A stretch of 64,000 nucleotides of DNA, taken from positions 25,325,265-25,389,264 of the forward strand of contig NC_092573.1 of NCBI RefSeq assembly GCF_037975245.1, in the 5' to 3' direction. The stretch comes from Apostichopus japonicus (taxonomy: Eukaryota > Echinodermata > Holothuroidea > Aspidochirotida > Stichopodidae). The position numbers and the translations under genes were made by a program. The notes under the pieces were generated by a model that had not been told where the DNA came from, did not search any database, and was given only the letters and a program-made list of their open reading frames with translations. Positions 24,440-37,362 of the stretch are shown here, piece by piece. Position 1 is the first letter of the stretch, and each line of letters opens with the position of its first letter.

Positions 24440-24440
24440 G

Positions 24441-24483
<43 letters not shown>

Positions 24484-24498
24484 TAGATATATATATTA
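24440..24498. repeat. (TA)n microsatellite
   Basis: About 25 TA dinucleotides ending in TAGATAGATATATATATTAT. Confidence 0.95.
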
Positions 24499-26928
24499 TA
24501 TTATGCCCAGGATGGATAATTCCATAAAGCAATAATTAATAATCCTTTTCTTTTTATTATTGTAGATGACTTTCTACATTAGTAACTGTCTTTGAGCCTT
24601 ACTTTTTTATAATAAGCAATACAGCTGTACAAACTATTAGCTTCCAAGGTTATTATTATTAAAGCATCTCTACTGGTACTGCTTCTCCTGTAGGTTATAT
24701 TCTAGTCAATTTTATCTTTATTTATACTGTTTAAGACTGCTCTTTCAGATCTACAACTATAATTTAAAGTCTCAGTACTTGTTTGCCAAATATAAACGGC
24801 AACCTTTCCACCTTACTGCACTAAAAACTCAGTGAAAATGACACCGTTCTATGCAATTTTCATGTCAATATTCCTTATTATTATTGAGTTATCTGTCGTT
24901 AATCATTTTAAGCTGAATAAAATTTGCCAGATTTATTAACGAGTCCATAGATTCTACAAACTTTGATCAAAACTTCAAGCCCCGCCCAACAGATCATGTG
25001 CAAATCAAATCTCTCTGTTTTGTTTACAACCATTAGGCCTTTTCACTCTCGTGGCTAGCCTGTCTTAGGTCTCTTCTCTTGAACATAAACTTTCTCTCGG
25101 TCTCACTGATGTAGCTTGCAAGTTGTGTCATTTTCTTCCATTGCAAAGAATAAACAGTTGTTCAGACGTTTACTCCTTGGAATTGTAAAAAGTGGACGAT
25201 ACAAGTATAGGACTGCATTAAAATCTTAATCGGGCCGCATGTCTAGACTATTTATACATTCTGACATGGGCGGTAGTAGCCATTTTACGATAAATCGTTC
25301 TAGCCATAAGGGCAACAGAAAATCAATTTCTTTCTTTCGATTGCGACAGCTTTTCTCCATTAAACCCACCTGAGCCGAGTGCATGTAGAATAAGAAACAT
25401 TGAATCTACTTTTGAAGTTTGTTTTCCGAAATTCATCAGCAAACAGGTATTGAGACTTTAATGTTGTAAAGCTATGACCAAATTGTCTGCATTACTGTGA
25501 AGTGATTTCTTTACGGGAAATTAAAGGTTAAAGGCCGTAATTTTTAGTTTTGTTAAATAGTGAAGAAAGTGTTTATGATAAAATATAATAGAAAAAAATT
25601 CCCAATGTTGACCAATCCTTGTTGAATCTTGTGGTAAGAAGCTGATTGTGGAATTCTATTGATATTCGGCTATACAAACAGGGAACAATGTACATATATA
25701 TCTTACTGTTTGAATAAGAAACTCATTCAAGTTTCATCTTGACGTGAATTGCCAGAGTTATAAGTTCTTAATTTTTATGACATAAATCGTAAGACAAGTG
25801 GAGGTAATAGCTTCTAAAAGTTCAACATAGCAATGACAGCATTTCACTCTATAGGATTTCTATGGATGTACTGGATTTGTATAAAAAGATAGTTTATGTA
25901 TTTATTAGAGTAGTTACTAGGGAGCAGTTAAGTGTGTATCAGTGTGTGCTTCAGACAGTAACATCTGTGCTTGAGAGGAATCAGTTGACAATTTGGCTAT
26001 TAGGATAGAGTAGTTCCTCTAAATTATTTGTGGGTCTTGCTTATTATTTGGCATCTAGCTCCTAAATGAGACTAAAGCTGTGACCCTGTTCAATGTAACA
26101 GGAGCAGCAATATGGGTAATCCCTGTTTGCAGTAACTGCAACCGTTGTAAATTGCAGTTGCCATAGTAACAGCCTCTGGTGTGAGCATGTGGCAATGTAT
26201 CACTATTCCGTTGATAACTAAGTTCTAAGATGATTGAAACTCAAAAAGCCCTATAACCATAGTTCTGGTGCACTCCACAAGCTACATCGAATCTTCATGT
26301 TTAGTTTTTGTTATAATTAGGGTAATAAACCATGACAGTAATTGTAATGTGTTTACTCACTATTTGGGGCATAGATGCTTCATATTAGTTCTTTACTTCA
26401 CATGCAGTGTAATGCTTATGTATTCGACCATTAGTGTTTCTATGGAAACTCGTTGACATGCAAGTAGTCAATGTATTAACAGACAGATAGTGTTTAATAT
26501 ATCATTGTATGATTATACCATACAAATTATAAAGAAACAGACCTTTCTAAGTTTCGGTAGCTTTAACTGAGGATCTATCTTGTTCAATTAAGTTTTTTGT
26601 TGATGATAGTATCTCAAATTAACATAATCATGAAATTTACAGAATTAATATTAATTGCTGTATTTATAGTTGTGGGGACCAATTGCAGGTGAGAATTGTG
26701 TGTGTTAATTGCAGGGGGGGGGGGGAGGGGGTATGTATGACCCAGACTACTTCTAACTTCATGATGTAATATTGTAAGGTTATATAGAGCATTCAATCCC
26801 TACATCATAAAAGTCATATCGTATGGAATCTGACTTGATATTTTCTTTGCAATATTTGATATGGTACGGCACTGTAACTACATGTTCCTAGTGTTAGGTA
26901 TATTGTACCTTGTAACAGGGATAGGCTA

Positions 26929-26958
26929 AAGATATATATATATATATATATAAACATA

Positions 26959-27002
<44 letters not shown>

Positions 27003-27081
27003 TATATATGTGTGTGTTTTTATATATATGTATCTATATATATATATACACATATATATTTATATATATATATACACACAC

Positions 27082-27168
<87 letters not shown>

Positions 27169-27190
27169 TATATATACATATATATATAGG
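26929..27190. repeat. TA-rich compound microsatellite (TATA/CATA/TGTG)
   Basis: About 260 bp of alternating TA with interspersed CATA, ACAC and TGTG blocks, largely self-complementary. Tyr/Ile-rich ORFs on both strands here are artefacts. Confidence 0.95.
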
Positions 27191-28379
27191 CATGATCAGT
27201 TGAACAATATTAGTAGGCCTCATTAGATTAAGATCGTCTCAATGCTACCCATGGTTACATGTTGTACTAAAGTCAGGGGGACATGTTGATAGAAGTTACC
27301 AAAGAAAATGATTATTTTATCTTAAGTTAGAAGAAAGTAGTTACTCTCATTGTGTGTAAAATCAGATATAGAAACTCACAACAGAATTATTTGTGAACAT
27401 TTCGAATTAATATCATTCATTTCTTTCTCTCTTTCAATAATATTTTGACCTTCATGAATCATGTTAAAGTTGTTAGGGTAAATGGTCCGCTCTTACTTTT
27501 TAATATATCTTTAAATTGATCTACCGAAAATTTTATGTTATAATCTAATAAATATTGATATCATTATACTTCATTCTTGCTTTTTTTTGTGTTCGTTGAT
27601 GATTTTGTTTCTTCAGTTTTCAAACAAGTCTAATATTACGATTGTAGTAGAAGCTGAAGTCATTGATGCTTCAATACTTCCACACATAACTGACCATTCA
27701 TCCATACTGATTATTGAATAAAAATATTGTAAAAAATATGATAATGGCCGGGCTAGGTAAACAATGAACTGTTCAAAAAAATTGTGGGATATTCCTGGGA
27801 CACAAAGTTAAATCTAGTGACATTTTTCGGACATTTTTTACCTTACCCCGGAAATCATGGACAGTTGGTCACCTTAACCTAAACTGTCGACATGAAAAAA
27901 AAGGAAATTGTTTGCAATCACACACTGTGGATAAACATAGTTATATCCTCATTATTGTCAAACGTAGCAAGTGCATCACAGAAAGCAAACAGGAGCTTAA
28001 CCCTCTCTGGTTTCCCACAATATTATAAGGTGATCAATTTGAACATCCTGAAAAACAAAATAATTTTTTCATTTGTGTGTTGCATAGTCGTCAACTGAAC
28101 GATGGCCAATCTCTTTTCTTGATACATCAGTATCACGCTGAGAGATTTGTGAAACTTTCAGCCATTCGGCCATTATTATGTGTAAAATAAAATAAGGTCC
28201 GAGTGTAGGTCTCGAAATAAGCAGACTGGATTGGGAGTGGGTTAAGTTGTATGGATTTTAAATTTATCTTGCGTGAATTTTCTTAAAAAGTACTTTTGAG
28301 CGATGACTTGACCTCGTTCTTTGATGCTCATGTGTATGCGAACGTAAGAACTATCATTATGCTCTCGTGCACCCTCATT

Positions 28380-29379
28380 TACATTTACAGAAAACTTCTT
28401 TCGCAATGAACACCGTGAATCTTTATAGGCTACTACCGGGACGGACGGAATGGGCTTAGCACTTGAAAATCACATTTGTGTACACAACTTATGTGCAGAC
28501 GCAAAAAAACCAAAGTGAGTGAATTATTTTATGTAATTCTGCAACTTCTTGTTGATATTGCGTGTCAAAATCACAAAATACCTGCCCTATAAAACGTAAT
28601 CGCACCACAGTGCAACATTAGGCCTAGCCTAGGCTGCTATCACTAAATATAACGTGAAAGCATATCACTGTAACTAAGCGTAGGCTAGGCCTATTATAAT
28701 AATTAATAGTAGTACATAGAGCTTACTTGTTTGATAACAAATGAAGTACGTGTTATTAGCAAAATGAAGTACAACGTACGTTTGGCCTGAGAATGTCGAT
28801 TATGACATCAAAACTTTTCTTATATTACATGACAGAAGGCAAATTTAGGACCTCGTCATTCTGTTGCCCAACAGCTCTCACATAAACTGTTTAGCCTAGG
28901 TTGCCACTTCAACATGTCATTGTGCACCTCTTCAGTCAATGTTGGTATAGGTATGATAAGTAATATTTATTTCAGAAAAGCGAAACCAAACATCGTTCAA
29001 CACAGTCTTATAACAGGTAAACCATGTGGAAAAGGTGGCTATTTACCCAATCTTTGGGTGTAAAAGCATGGCACGCTTGCTTATGCACCTGATCACAGTC
29101 CATGAACTGAGAGACTCATCGAGCCATAGCGGAAAGTATTTGCATCTACGCATATCTTATTTTGGCATAGAGGATCTACAGTAAGGTGGTGAAGTTTTGA
29201 TAATTGAATTTTTATAAAAATTCAGGCCTGGGTCTCATGATATGTTTCAGTATGACTATAACATTTGGAGCTCTAAGTATAAGATAAGCAGAGCCACAAA
29301 TGCCAACATACTGATAAAGAAGTGTCACATTCCTTGCTGTTTTCAAAGCCTGTTATCATTGTTATTCTCTTTAACACAG
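28380..29379. promoter_or_regulatory. Presumed promoter/5' untranslated region of POLI
   Basis: The POLI coding exon starts exactly at a splice acceptor (29380), so at least one untranslated or short upstream exon should lie in this stretch. CG dinucleotides are more frequent around 28420-28520 than in neighbouring DNA. No TATA box or first-exon donor could be assigned with confidence. Confidence 0.3.
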
Positions 29380-32300
29380 ATGAAGCGAAGCTGGCAAGAA
29401 GCAACCCAAGATGATTCAGACTTAGGAGAAGAAGATATCGAGGACTGGTCATCTGTTGCAAGCAGCATCCTTGTGTCTCCATCCTCCAAGAACACACCTC
29501 AACAAGCGGCATTTTCTAGAGAGCACCCACCGTTAGAATCAGATCATAGCAGGACTATTGTACACATAGATCTTGATTGCTTCTATGCTCAAGTAGAAAT
29601 GATTAGAAATCCTCAACTTCGAGCACAACCTCTCGGTATGACATCAATTCTCTCATGTATCTTGCTATTCAACCATTTTCTGCAAAATACTTCATCATTC
29701 AATTATTTTGTTAACTCAAAAGCAGGCCAAGCAATTGTTTGCAGATAATTGATAAGTTGATTGCTTTACTTTCATTTAAACTAACATTTTGTGACATGGT
29801 GAACTATTCAGTGTCTGACAAAGCATTCTAAGAAAAGATTTTTCATTCATTTTGATGTGAGTGAAGTGATTAGGGCCATTTGGTTCATCACAGCAATTTG
29901 GTCAGAGAAATGTTCACTTTGACTGAATCTGTAACTTTGCATGAAGCGGTGCAAAATTGTTCAATTAGTGAATTTTAATAAGTAATTATTTTGTCATTGT
30001 GCGCACACACATACATATAAAATTTTCCCTTATTGGCAGTCTTTGATTTGCGTCATTTGTCGATATTATATTTTGTATATATATCATACATTGACTTTGT
30101 ATCTTTCCACTTCAGGTATCCAGCAAAAGAACATTGTAGTGACTTGTAACTATGTAGCTAGAGAATTTGGTGTGACAAAGCTAATGTACATCGCAGATGC
30201 AAAGAAGAAGTGCCCCAATCTTGTCCTTGTTAGTGGAGAAGATCTGTCACATTATAGAGAGTACTCCGAGAAGGTTACAGGTAACTTTGCCGGCTTCTTT
30301 AACTTAAAGGCATTCAAGATTTGCCCCAAACTGAGTGCGGCGCTCTGAAAAAGTTTACTTTCCATTGCTTGCAAGTGAAGTTTTCTTCTTGTCGCTACAA
30401 AATGCAGACAGTAATGAAACGTGATACCTTGTTATCTTTTATCTAGACCTAAAAAATGTCCATCGCTGCTATATACACTGTGTTGTGGGTATTGACCGTA
30501 GCTGTATGTATTGACTGTACACTAGTGTCTTACTACCGACGGTAGCAAGCTGTGTGTGTATTTTCTGGGATTGATGGTGGTGTCTAACACTTCTGTTACA
30601 CCTCATTCGAAAGTAGGTTAGATTACCGGCAAGAGACGTTTCTTTGTGGGTGAGTCTTCACACCCTTTAAGATATTACTTCATAAAATGTAAGAGAAAAT
30701 TGAAAGAGAAGATCTGAGATGTGTACGCTGTCTGATGTTTGAGTAGTCGGGAAATTTCACGAAGACAGTTTAATGGTTTGTTGAACAGATACATTAGTCT
30801 CTTCAACGCTTTTAATGATTTTCAGACTGTGGTAGAAGAAAGCAGTTCTCTCTGGGAAAGAAGGAGAAATTTGATATATTTCTTCTTTGAGCAAACTGAA
30901 AGCAACTGCAGAGCTTTCTGTATTGTTTTTACACCTTGATAGAAAACATGCAAACTCCTTTTTTACTGACTATTTTTTTGTTTCCCACACAAAGTACTTA
31001 TAACATGAGTATTACTGTTTGTGTAGAGAGACGAATAGACAAGAAAGAATACCAAGGCCTCAACTGGATAATTTACATCTGTATTGCATTCGTGAACACT
31101 ACAAAACATATATAAATTCTCAATTAAGGTACAAAAATATATCACGTAAAGAATCGATAAACGTCAAGCAGTACAACACATACAAAGTATCACATAAAAA
31201 CTAGAAATACTATGCAAACCTCAAAGATGCAATACAAATAATGTCTAACTCTCGAATTACACATTTACATTTAATACTCCATTTAACCATAATAGTTAAA
31301 ACGTACTTCTTTGGTATCTTCTAATCCTCGCACATAATAAGCTCATAATATATGGTAACACTATTACATGTGTACAAGCTGCCACGTCCTGGCATATACG
31401 GAATTAAATAAACTATAGTTGAGGCAACACTAATAGGTGGTCATGCCAGTAAGCCTAGGCAGTTAAAGATCGCCAATGAGTGTTTGATACTCTTTATACC
31501 ACGCAACCGATTGATGATGCAACAGAAGGCATGAAGCTTACCTACTGAATATTGGTGAGGCACTTTCTAATAGGGCAAGAAGAAACTATGTACACTCTCT
31601 TACAATGAGTGTTTTGAGTATCAACATTTCTTTTTTATCGTTTTAATTTTATGAATCATAATTTTTCTTATTTTAATCATACTATGTAGATCTCCTGCAA
31701 TCAGAGTTTAGTTCTCTTGTGGAAAGACTTGGCTTTGATGAGAACTTTGTGGACGTGACATCATTAGTGGAGAAGACCGTACCAGGGGACCAATCCCTTG
31801 TAGAAGTCAAAGGTCATACATTTGGACCAGAGGGGCAAGTTGGTAATTAACTATCAGAAGGTTTAATGAGAACAATGGTAACCTTCGAAGACAGATCACT
31901 AAAGGTGCATTAACCTGGAGCACTTGACATGCAGCTTAACTATATGTGTACACAACACTATACTTGTATGTTTGCTAGTAAATAAATGAATATGTATAAA
32001 TAAATGAATATGTATAAATAAATGAATGATTGTGTAGCTGAATGAATTCATGAGTGATTGAATAATTCACTGATTAAATGAAGCACTCAATGAATGAATG
32101 AATCACTGCATGAATGAATCACTGAATGAATGAATGAGTGAATCATTGAATGAATGAATCTCTGAACAAATCACTGAATGATGAATGCATCAAGGAATGA
32201 ATGAATCACTGAATGAATGAATGAATCATTGAATGAAGAATGAATCATTGAATGAATGAATCACTGAATGAGTGAATCATTGAATAAATGAATGAGTCAC

Positions 32301-35300
32301 TGAACGAATGACGAATGATGAATGAATCACTCAATGAATGAATGAATCACTGAATGAATCAAGGAATGAATGAATCACTGAATGAATGAGTAAATCATTG
32401 AATGAAGAATGAATCATTGAATGAATGAATCACTGAATGAATGAGTGAATCATTGAATGAATGAATGAATGAGTCACTGAACGAATGAATCTCTGAACAA
32501 ATCACTGAATGATGAATGAATCATCAAATATGAACATTAAGCTGGTGACGAGATTGTGCTTGCTTAGTTGTGAACAGCATCTGTATATTGGTTTTCCTTT
32601 AATCCATCCCAAGTAAGCTTCCTAATCTGCTGAAAGTGTAAATTGCTATTTCCTAATCCTCTGAACAAGTAAATTGCTATCCTTCAAGTTTTGTTTTAGC
32701 AGTATAAGCTCTTCTGCATGAATTATTTGTGGGATGTGATATTTGAGTGATGTTGCTCAGCATCGTGTGTAGAAGGGAATATTTAGATTAGTCAAGGCCC
32801 CTGTACTACTGCACTGTGACCATCATTATTAATATTCCACAGGGAATAACATGACTTGATATCAAATCGCTGAATTGGTCAATTTGCTATACAACTGCTA
32901 GGATGCATAGCATAGCAGTTTTGTTCATAATATTTCCTATGAAGGCAAAATTCAGATCTTTCAAGAGTGTAATACAAAATTTCAGCTCTAAATGATTCCC
33001 TGATTACCCTCTGCTATGGTGCAGTGACCTACTTTACTTCTTGCAGGGTGCAGTGATATTCCCCTCTACCAGAGTAGAACGAACGTCAATTTATTTTCCC
33101 CCTTCCTAGAGTACAGTGACCGTGTGCGATATTTGCCCCTACTAGGGTACAGTTTCCATCAGTGATATGTCTTTTACTCTGTTAGCAAGGACTTCATATT
33201 TGAGAGGTATCAGTTAAGGACATGACTATCTTGATCTTTTCCTCCCACATCCCAGCTTGCATCTGTGGCTGTCACAAACGGATGGCTATTGCATCACATA
33301 TTGCGTCTAGAATGAGAGCAAGGCTGAGAGAGGCCATTGGAATCACAGGTTGTGCTGGCATTGCTTGGAATAAACTTTTGGCCAAGCTTGTAGGGGAGAA
33401 AAACAAACCAAATGACCAAACGACGCTGCTACCAGGATCTGAACAAAAACTGATGTTAAGTCTGGGCCATGCCAGAAGAATCCCAGGTAGGAGAGTATGA
33501 TTAACTTAGAGACATAGGTAACAGGGACTGATGTGTCTAGCCTAGCATAGGTAACAGGGACTGATACTCTAGCCTAGCATAGGTAACGGACTGATGCGCC
33601 TAGCCTAGCATAGGTAACAGGGACTGATGCGCCTAGCATAGGTAACAGGGACTGATACTCTAGCCTAGCATAGGTAACGGACTGATGCGCCTAGCCTAGC
33701 ATAGGTAACAGGGACTGATGTGTCTAGCCTAACATAGGCAACAGTGACTGATGTGTCTAGCCTAGCATAGGTAACAGGGACTGATACTCTAGCCTAGCAT
33801 AGGTAACGGACTGATGCGCCTAGCCTAGCATAGGTAACAGGGACTGATGCGTCAAGCCTAGCATGGATAACAGTGACTGATGCGTCTAGCCTAGCATAGG
33901 TAACAGGGACTGATGCGTCTAGCCTAGCATAGGTAACAGGAACTGATGCATCTAGCCTAGCATAGCTAACAGGGACTGAGCCTAGCATAGGTAACAGGGA
34001 CTGATGCCTCTAGCCTAGCATAGGTAATAGGGACTGATGGGTCTAGCCTAGCATAGGTAACAGGGACTGATGGGTCTAGTCTAGCAAAGGTAAGACGGCC
34101 TGATGCGTCTAACCAAGCATAGGTTAGAAGGCCTAATGTGTCTAGCCTAGCATAGGTAATTGGGACCGATACGTCTAGCCTAGCATAGGTAACAGGGACT
34201 GATGCATCTAGCATAGCTTACAGACTGAACGTTAAAGGCTAGTTTTAAGATTATTTAAATAAGAGAGATTTGGAAGAAGGCATTTTGATCCTAGCCATTA
34301 ATGCTAATTAACAAATAGGATTTAGAGTTGGAGGGTGGGCTTGAATATATTAGTTTCTCTGAGGTCTTGCAGTTGACCTCTGACCTTGCGACATTCACAG
34401 GTCACATACATGCTAATGGAGTGTTACTGAGTTTGCATCTTTTTCAGTTAAACACTGTTGAATGGAAACAAGCTTAATATGTTAACATGCTACTTCAGAT
34501 TTAAGTTCATTGAAAATCTACAAACGATGTGTTGTATATCTTTAATATCAGGTGACAGTGATCACAAATGTGCAACTTTGAGAGAGAAATGTGGATGAGA
34601 TTAATGAAAATTTGGTGGTGTATAGGCACATCTTTTGTTATTTTTCACACTTTTCAGGAATTGGTCACTCTATGAACAAGAAACTGGAGTCAGCTGGTAT
34701 CGTTACTATTGCTGATCTACAGAGAGCCTCGTACAGTGATCTTGAGGCTGTGGTCGGTTCCCAGAGTGCTACATCTATGAAGAACTCTTCATTTGGAATT
34801 GATAACACTGCAGTTACTAGATCAGGCCCTCCTCAGGTAAGAAATATGATTGCAGGGTCAGTCTCAGGATAACAAGTTTCCCCAGGAATTGTCCCTTGGT
34901 TTCGTGTACAGTCCATGATCATTCCCAAATTTGTAAAAAAATGCAGATTAAAAAGAAATGCGTTTCTAGAGAACATTTCACAGAAAAGTGGGTATTTGAC
35001 AATCATTCTTGAAACATACGGCACCAAATATTGAGATCTGAAAATCCCACCAGTTCCTCAAAATGTATAGTGTAGATACAACCATTGATGTCAACATGAG
35101 GGTCAATATCATGTCAGCGGAATTTCTGACAAAAATATGGTCACCTTAATTACGTTTTGGTGCAAGAAAGCACGCTGTGTTTCTGTTGTCCATGTGAAGA
35201 TTAATCATTTGTTTAGCTAACATTTTTGTTTTGCTTTCCTTTTTAGTCAATGAGTGATGAGGATTCCTTTAAGTTATGTGCTTCTTTGAATGATGCCAAG

Positions 35301-37362
35301 GAAAGAATGTACAACCTTCTGAACAGTCTCTTAGAAAGGTATGATCTTTGGATTAAGAGAAATGGAAGATTCCAAATCCATTCATTGCATTACAGCCTCC
35401 TATCAAGCAGCTTACTGTTATATATAATTGATTCTCACTTTTTGATTAATAGCTGCAGACTTTTGGATTCCTTGCCAGAGGCAGAAGGAATCTATGCAAT
35501 GTTGATGGTGTGTGTGCACTTCTTTTGTATTCTCATGAGGGCTTGAACAAAGGAATTTCAAGTCCTCAGACGTCAATTCACAGAATCACTATGTCCTCAG
35601 AAGAATTGTTTCGTTCAGAGGTATTATTAAGGTTCTGGTACTTGGATTTGAACAGTGGTAAAAACCATGGGGTCCTCGTTATGAATGTAAAACACACTGT
35701 GCATGTGTGTGAGTGTATGTGATACTTGCTTGTAAACACCATAACTAAAACAGTTCATGGTGGATTAACTTCATACTTGGTATGTGGATCCATCTTAGTA
35801 ATTGCAAGAACCTCATTCTTTTCTGTGAAGTTTGTTGGTCATTTGAGGTCAACAGTTGTCAAAGTCTGAAAACTTGGTAAATATGATAACTCAAAAAGTA
35901 CATCCTTGGTTAACATCTTTGGTAAAGAGATTAGCATTGTTCTGATAGAACTTTGGCTTTAAGTTAATTTTTGTTTGCACTTCTTGTAGATTAGAAAAAG
36001 ATGGGAGGACACCACTCACTATAAGACTCACCATTAGGAAGCATTCATCAGCTAAGAAGTGGCTGAGGGAGAGTCGACAGACTCAGATACCCGTATCTGC
36101 TACTGAGCAGATAAAGAAAGGTTTGTTTTGCTTTACAAATTTCTCAGTTATTGTTTTCAGTTAGGTGTAGCTATCCCTCTAATGTATGTGGAGTCAGAAA
36201 TAAAATACTTTGATCCAAAGTTTATTTTGTTTTAGTTGGTGAACAGTGTGGGTAAGGATGCTGTACGAGTTGGTGATAAAATCCCAATTCCCCACCCAAA
36301 ACCCCCTAAGATCCCTCTCCCTCCACCCCCCACACTTTTACACATCAAATCCCATTATTAATTAATGTTTCATCTTTTCAAAGCAAATAATTGAGATTTT
36401 GAAACTTGACTTCATGGCAACTAAGGTAACTGGAATACAAATGTAAGTACTATCATGTGTTTGCATTCGCTGATAGTGTTCATCTCCATTTTACAGGGAT
36501 ATTTACTGTTCACGGTCCCTTGATGGAAGTTCTCTTGGTCTTGTTCAAGAAAATGGTTGACGTCGAGCAGTCATTTCACCTCACCTTGATAAACGTTTGT
36601 CTCACCAATTTTCAAGCCAAGTCCACATTTTCGAAAAGTCTTGACAAGTATTTTTCGAAGGCCAAGAATATCGAGAATGAACGCAAAAGCGAGTCTGAGC
36701 AGGGAGCTGCCGACATCTGTAAGAAAACCACAGATGACTCAACAAACAATCCTAAAGTCTTAACGAACCAGCAAGACAGTAATATAACACAACTCTTTGA
36801 GAAGCAGGGAAGACGTCCACTCCAAACTGCTTCAAAAGTTCTTGAAAACAAACAAAACAAGTTGTCATTTTTCACGAGGAAGCTGCCCAGCGATGTCAAA
36901 ACGACATCAAAGAGTGACCCACACCAGGGAGACGGTGAACTATCTCAAGGGGAGAGAGACAAAACAGCTACTTTGTCAAGGACGAGATATTCTGTAGAAG
37001 TTAAAAACGATAAGCCAATTGATAAGCCTGAAGGCGATATTTCAAGCGAAACTGGTCCTTCTTTTGCAAAGTCAGATGAAGTGGAAAAAGATTTTCTTGT
37101 GGTAACATCAAGCAGAGAGCAAACATCTGAGGAGATGTCTTCATCTAGTCATCAGTCATTGGAGATTCCAGGAAATGTTGATGTAACAGTTTTCAAATCC
37201 TTGCCTCTTGATATGCAGGCAGATCTCTTAAGGGAGTGGAAAGTTCAAAGCACAAGGGACATGGCACCAGAAATAAAGACCAGCTCTGCCTTAAGTTCTC
37301 AGCCATCTACTTCAAATAGAAGAATAACTGATTTCTTTACAAGATCAAAAGAAACTAGGTGA
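29380..37362 (+). CDS. POLI: DNA polymerase iota, complete, 8 coding exons
   Basis: Y-family translesion DNA polymerase acting in the nucleus. Coding exons: 29380-29635, 30116-30280, 31690-31842, 33256-33486, 34658-34836, 35247-35338, 35990-36120, 36497-37362. All are GT-AG and in phase. The total is 2073 nt, or 690 residues (human about 715-740). The palm motif VHIDLDCFYAQVEM has metal ligand Asp64, and LGFDENFVDV supplies Asp157-Glu158. QQK at the start of exon 2 matches the iota-specific Gln-Lys near the template base. TGCAGIAWNKLLAKL and the helix-hairpin-helix motif at IPGIGHSMNKKLE follow, then the little-finger domain (TIRLTIRKHS). The start ATG is the first codon after a CAG acceptor; an upstream ORF extension to 29242 looks intronic. 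The SLC12 gene is upstream on the same strand and the membrane-protein gene converges from downstream. Confidence 0.95.
30308..30666. mobile_element. TTAA-flanked MITE (359 bp) in POLI intron 2
   Basis: TTAA lies immediately outside both ends (30304-30307 and 30667-30670). Terminal repeats are AGGCATTCAAGATTTG-like on the left and GAGTCTTCACACCCT on the right. A second copy at 57936-58295 (360 bp), in inverted orientation, shares the internal sequence (CTGTGTTGTGGGTATTGACC, TACCGACGGTAGCAAGCTGT). TTAA target duplication suggests a piggyBac-type non-autonomous element. It begins 27 bp after the exon 2 donor. Confidence 0.75.
31976..32525. repeat. (TGAA)n-based imperfect satellite, POLI intron 3
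   Basis: About 550 bp of TGAATGAATGAATCACTGAA-type repeats. TGAA tetramers are interrupted by CACTGAA or CATTGAA, forming larger irregular units. Confidence 0.95.
33515..34225. repeat. ~33-bp minisatellite, ~20 copies, POLI intron 4
   Basis: The unit is TAGCCTAGCATAGGTAACAG followed by GGACTGATGCGTC, about 33 bp, with some shorter copies of 28-30 bp. The array starts about 30 bp downstream of the exon 4 donor (33487). The minus-strand ORFs with an 11-residue period (TYARLDASVPV) are repeat artefacts. Confidence 0.95.
35690..35990 (+). repeat. Dispersed repeat copy in POLI intron 6
   Basis: Words such as CTTCATACTTGGTATGTGGA, GGTCATTTGAGGTCAACAG and GAAAACTTGGTAA match in order the copy near 6850-7020 and, inverted, 41010-41230. 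It ends near exon 7 of POLI. Confidence 0.5.
36497..37362 (+). CDS. POLI: POLI last exon: C-terminal interaction tail
   Basis: Residues 403-690. After the end of the little finger (HLTLINVCLTNF) comes a low-complexity tail with recognisable short motifs. KSLDKYF at 449-455 sits where human POLI has its PIP box (KKGLIDYY). LSFFTRK at 525-531 resembles the FF-type REV1-interacting motif. IPGNVDVTVFKSLPLDMQAD from 626, with the invariant Leu638-Pro639 and ending LLREW at 650, matches a ubiquitin-binding motif (UBM). NRRITDFF at 676-683 is a second PIP-like motif just before the stop. Human POLI has two UBMs; only one is evident here. Confidence 0.85.

Larger units (their letters stand above)
22969..28379. 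other. 3' flank of SLC12 and intergenic DNA, no gene seen
   Basis: The proximal part is probably a long 3' UTR. AATAAA-like words occur far downstream (for example near 24916), but the poly(A) site cannot be chosen. The stretch contains a 39-bp tandem repeat (about 23430-23645), several TA-rich microsatellites and a G-run near 26715. I recognised no conserved ORF or RNA gene. Confidence 0.5.

Noticed and set aside
27008-27226. Tyr/Ile-rich ORFs on both strands
   Set aside because: TATA/CATA microsatellite, low complexity.
27779-27880. A fragment ending TTGGTCACCTTAA, and a similar word AAATATGGTCACCTTA near 35140
   Set aside because: They resemble one end of the 43690-44161 MITE, but I could not find matching left ends or 8-bp duplications, so they are not called as elements.
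29242-29379. Upstream extension of the POLI first ORF to an ATG at 29242
   Set aside because: The stretch ends in a pyrimidine-rich tract and CAG directly before ATG-AAG, a typical acceptor, and its translation has no similarity to POLI.
33794-34214. Minus-strand ORFs with 11-residue repeats (TYARLDASVPV)
   Set aside because: Product of the 33-bp minisatellite in POLI intron 4, with no independent coding evidence.
36612-36899. Minus-strand ORF of 95 codons within the last POLI exon
   Set aside because: Shadow of the POLI coding frame.
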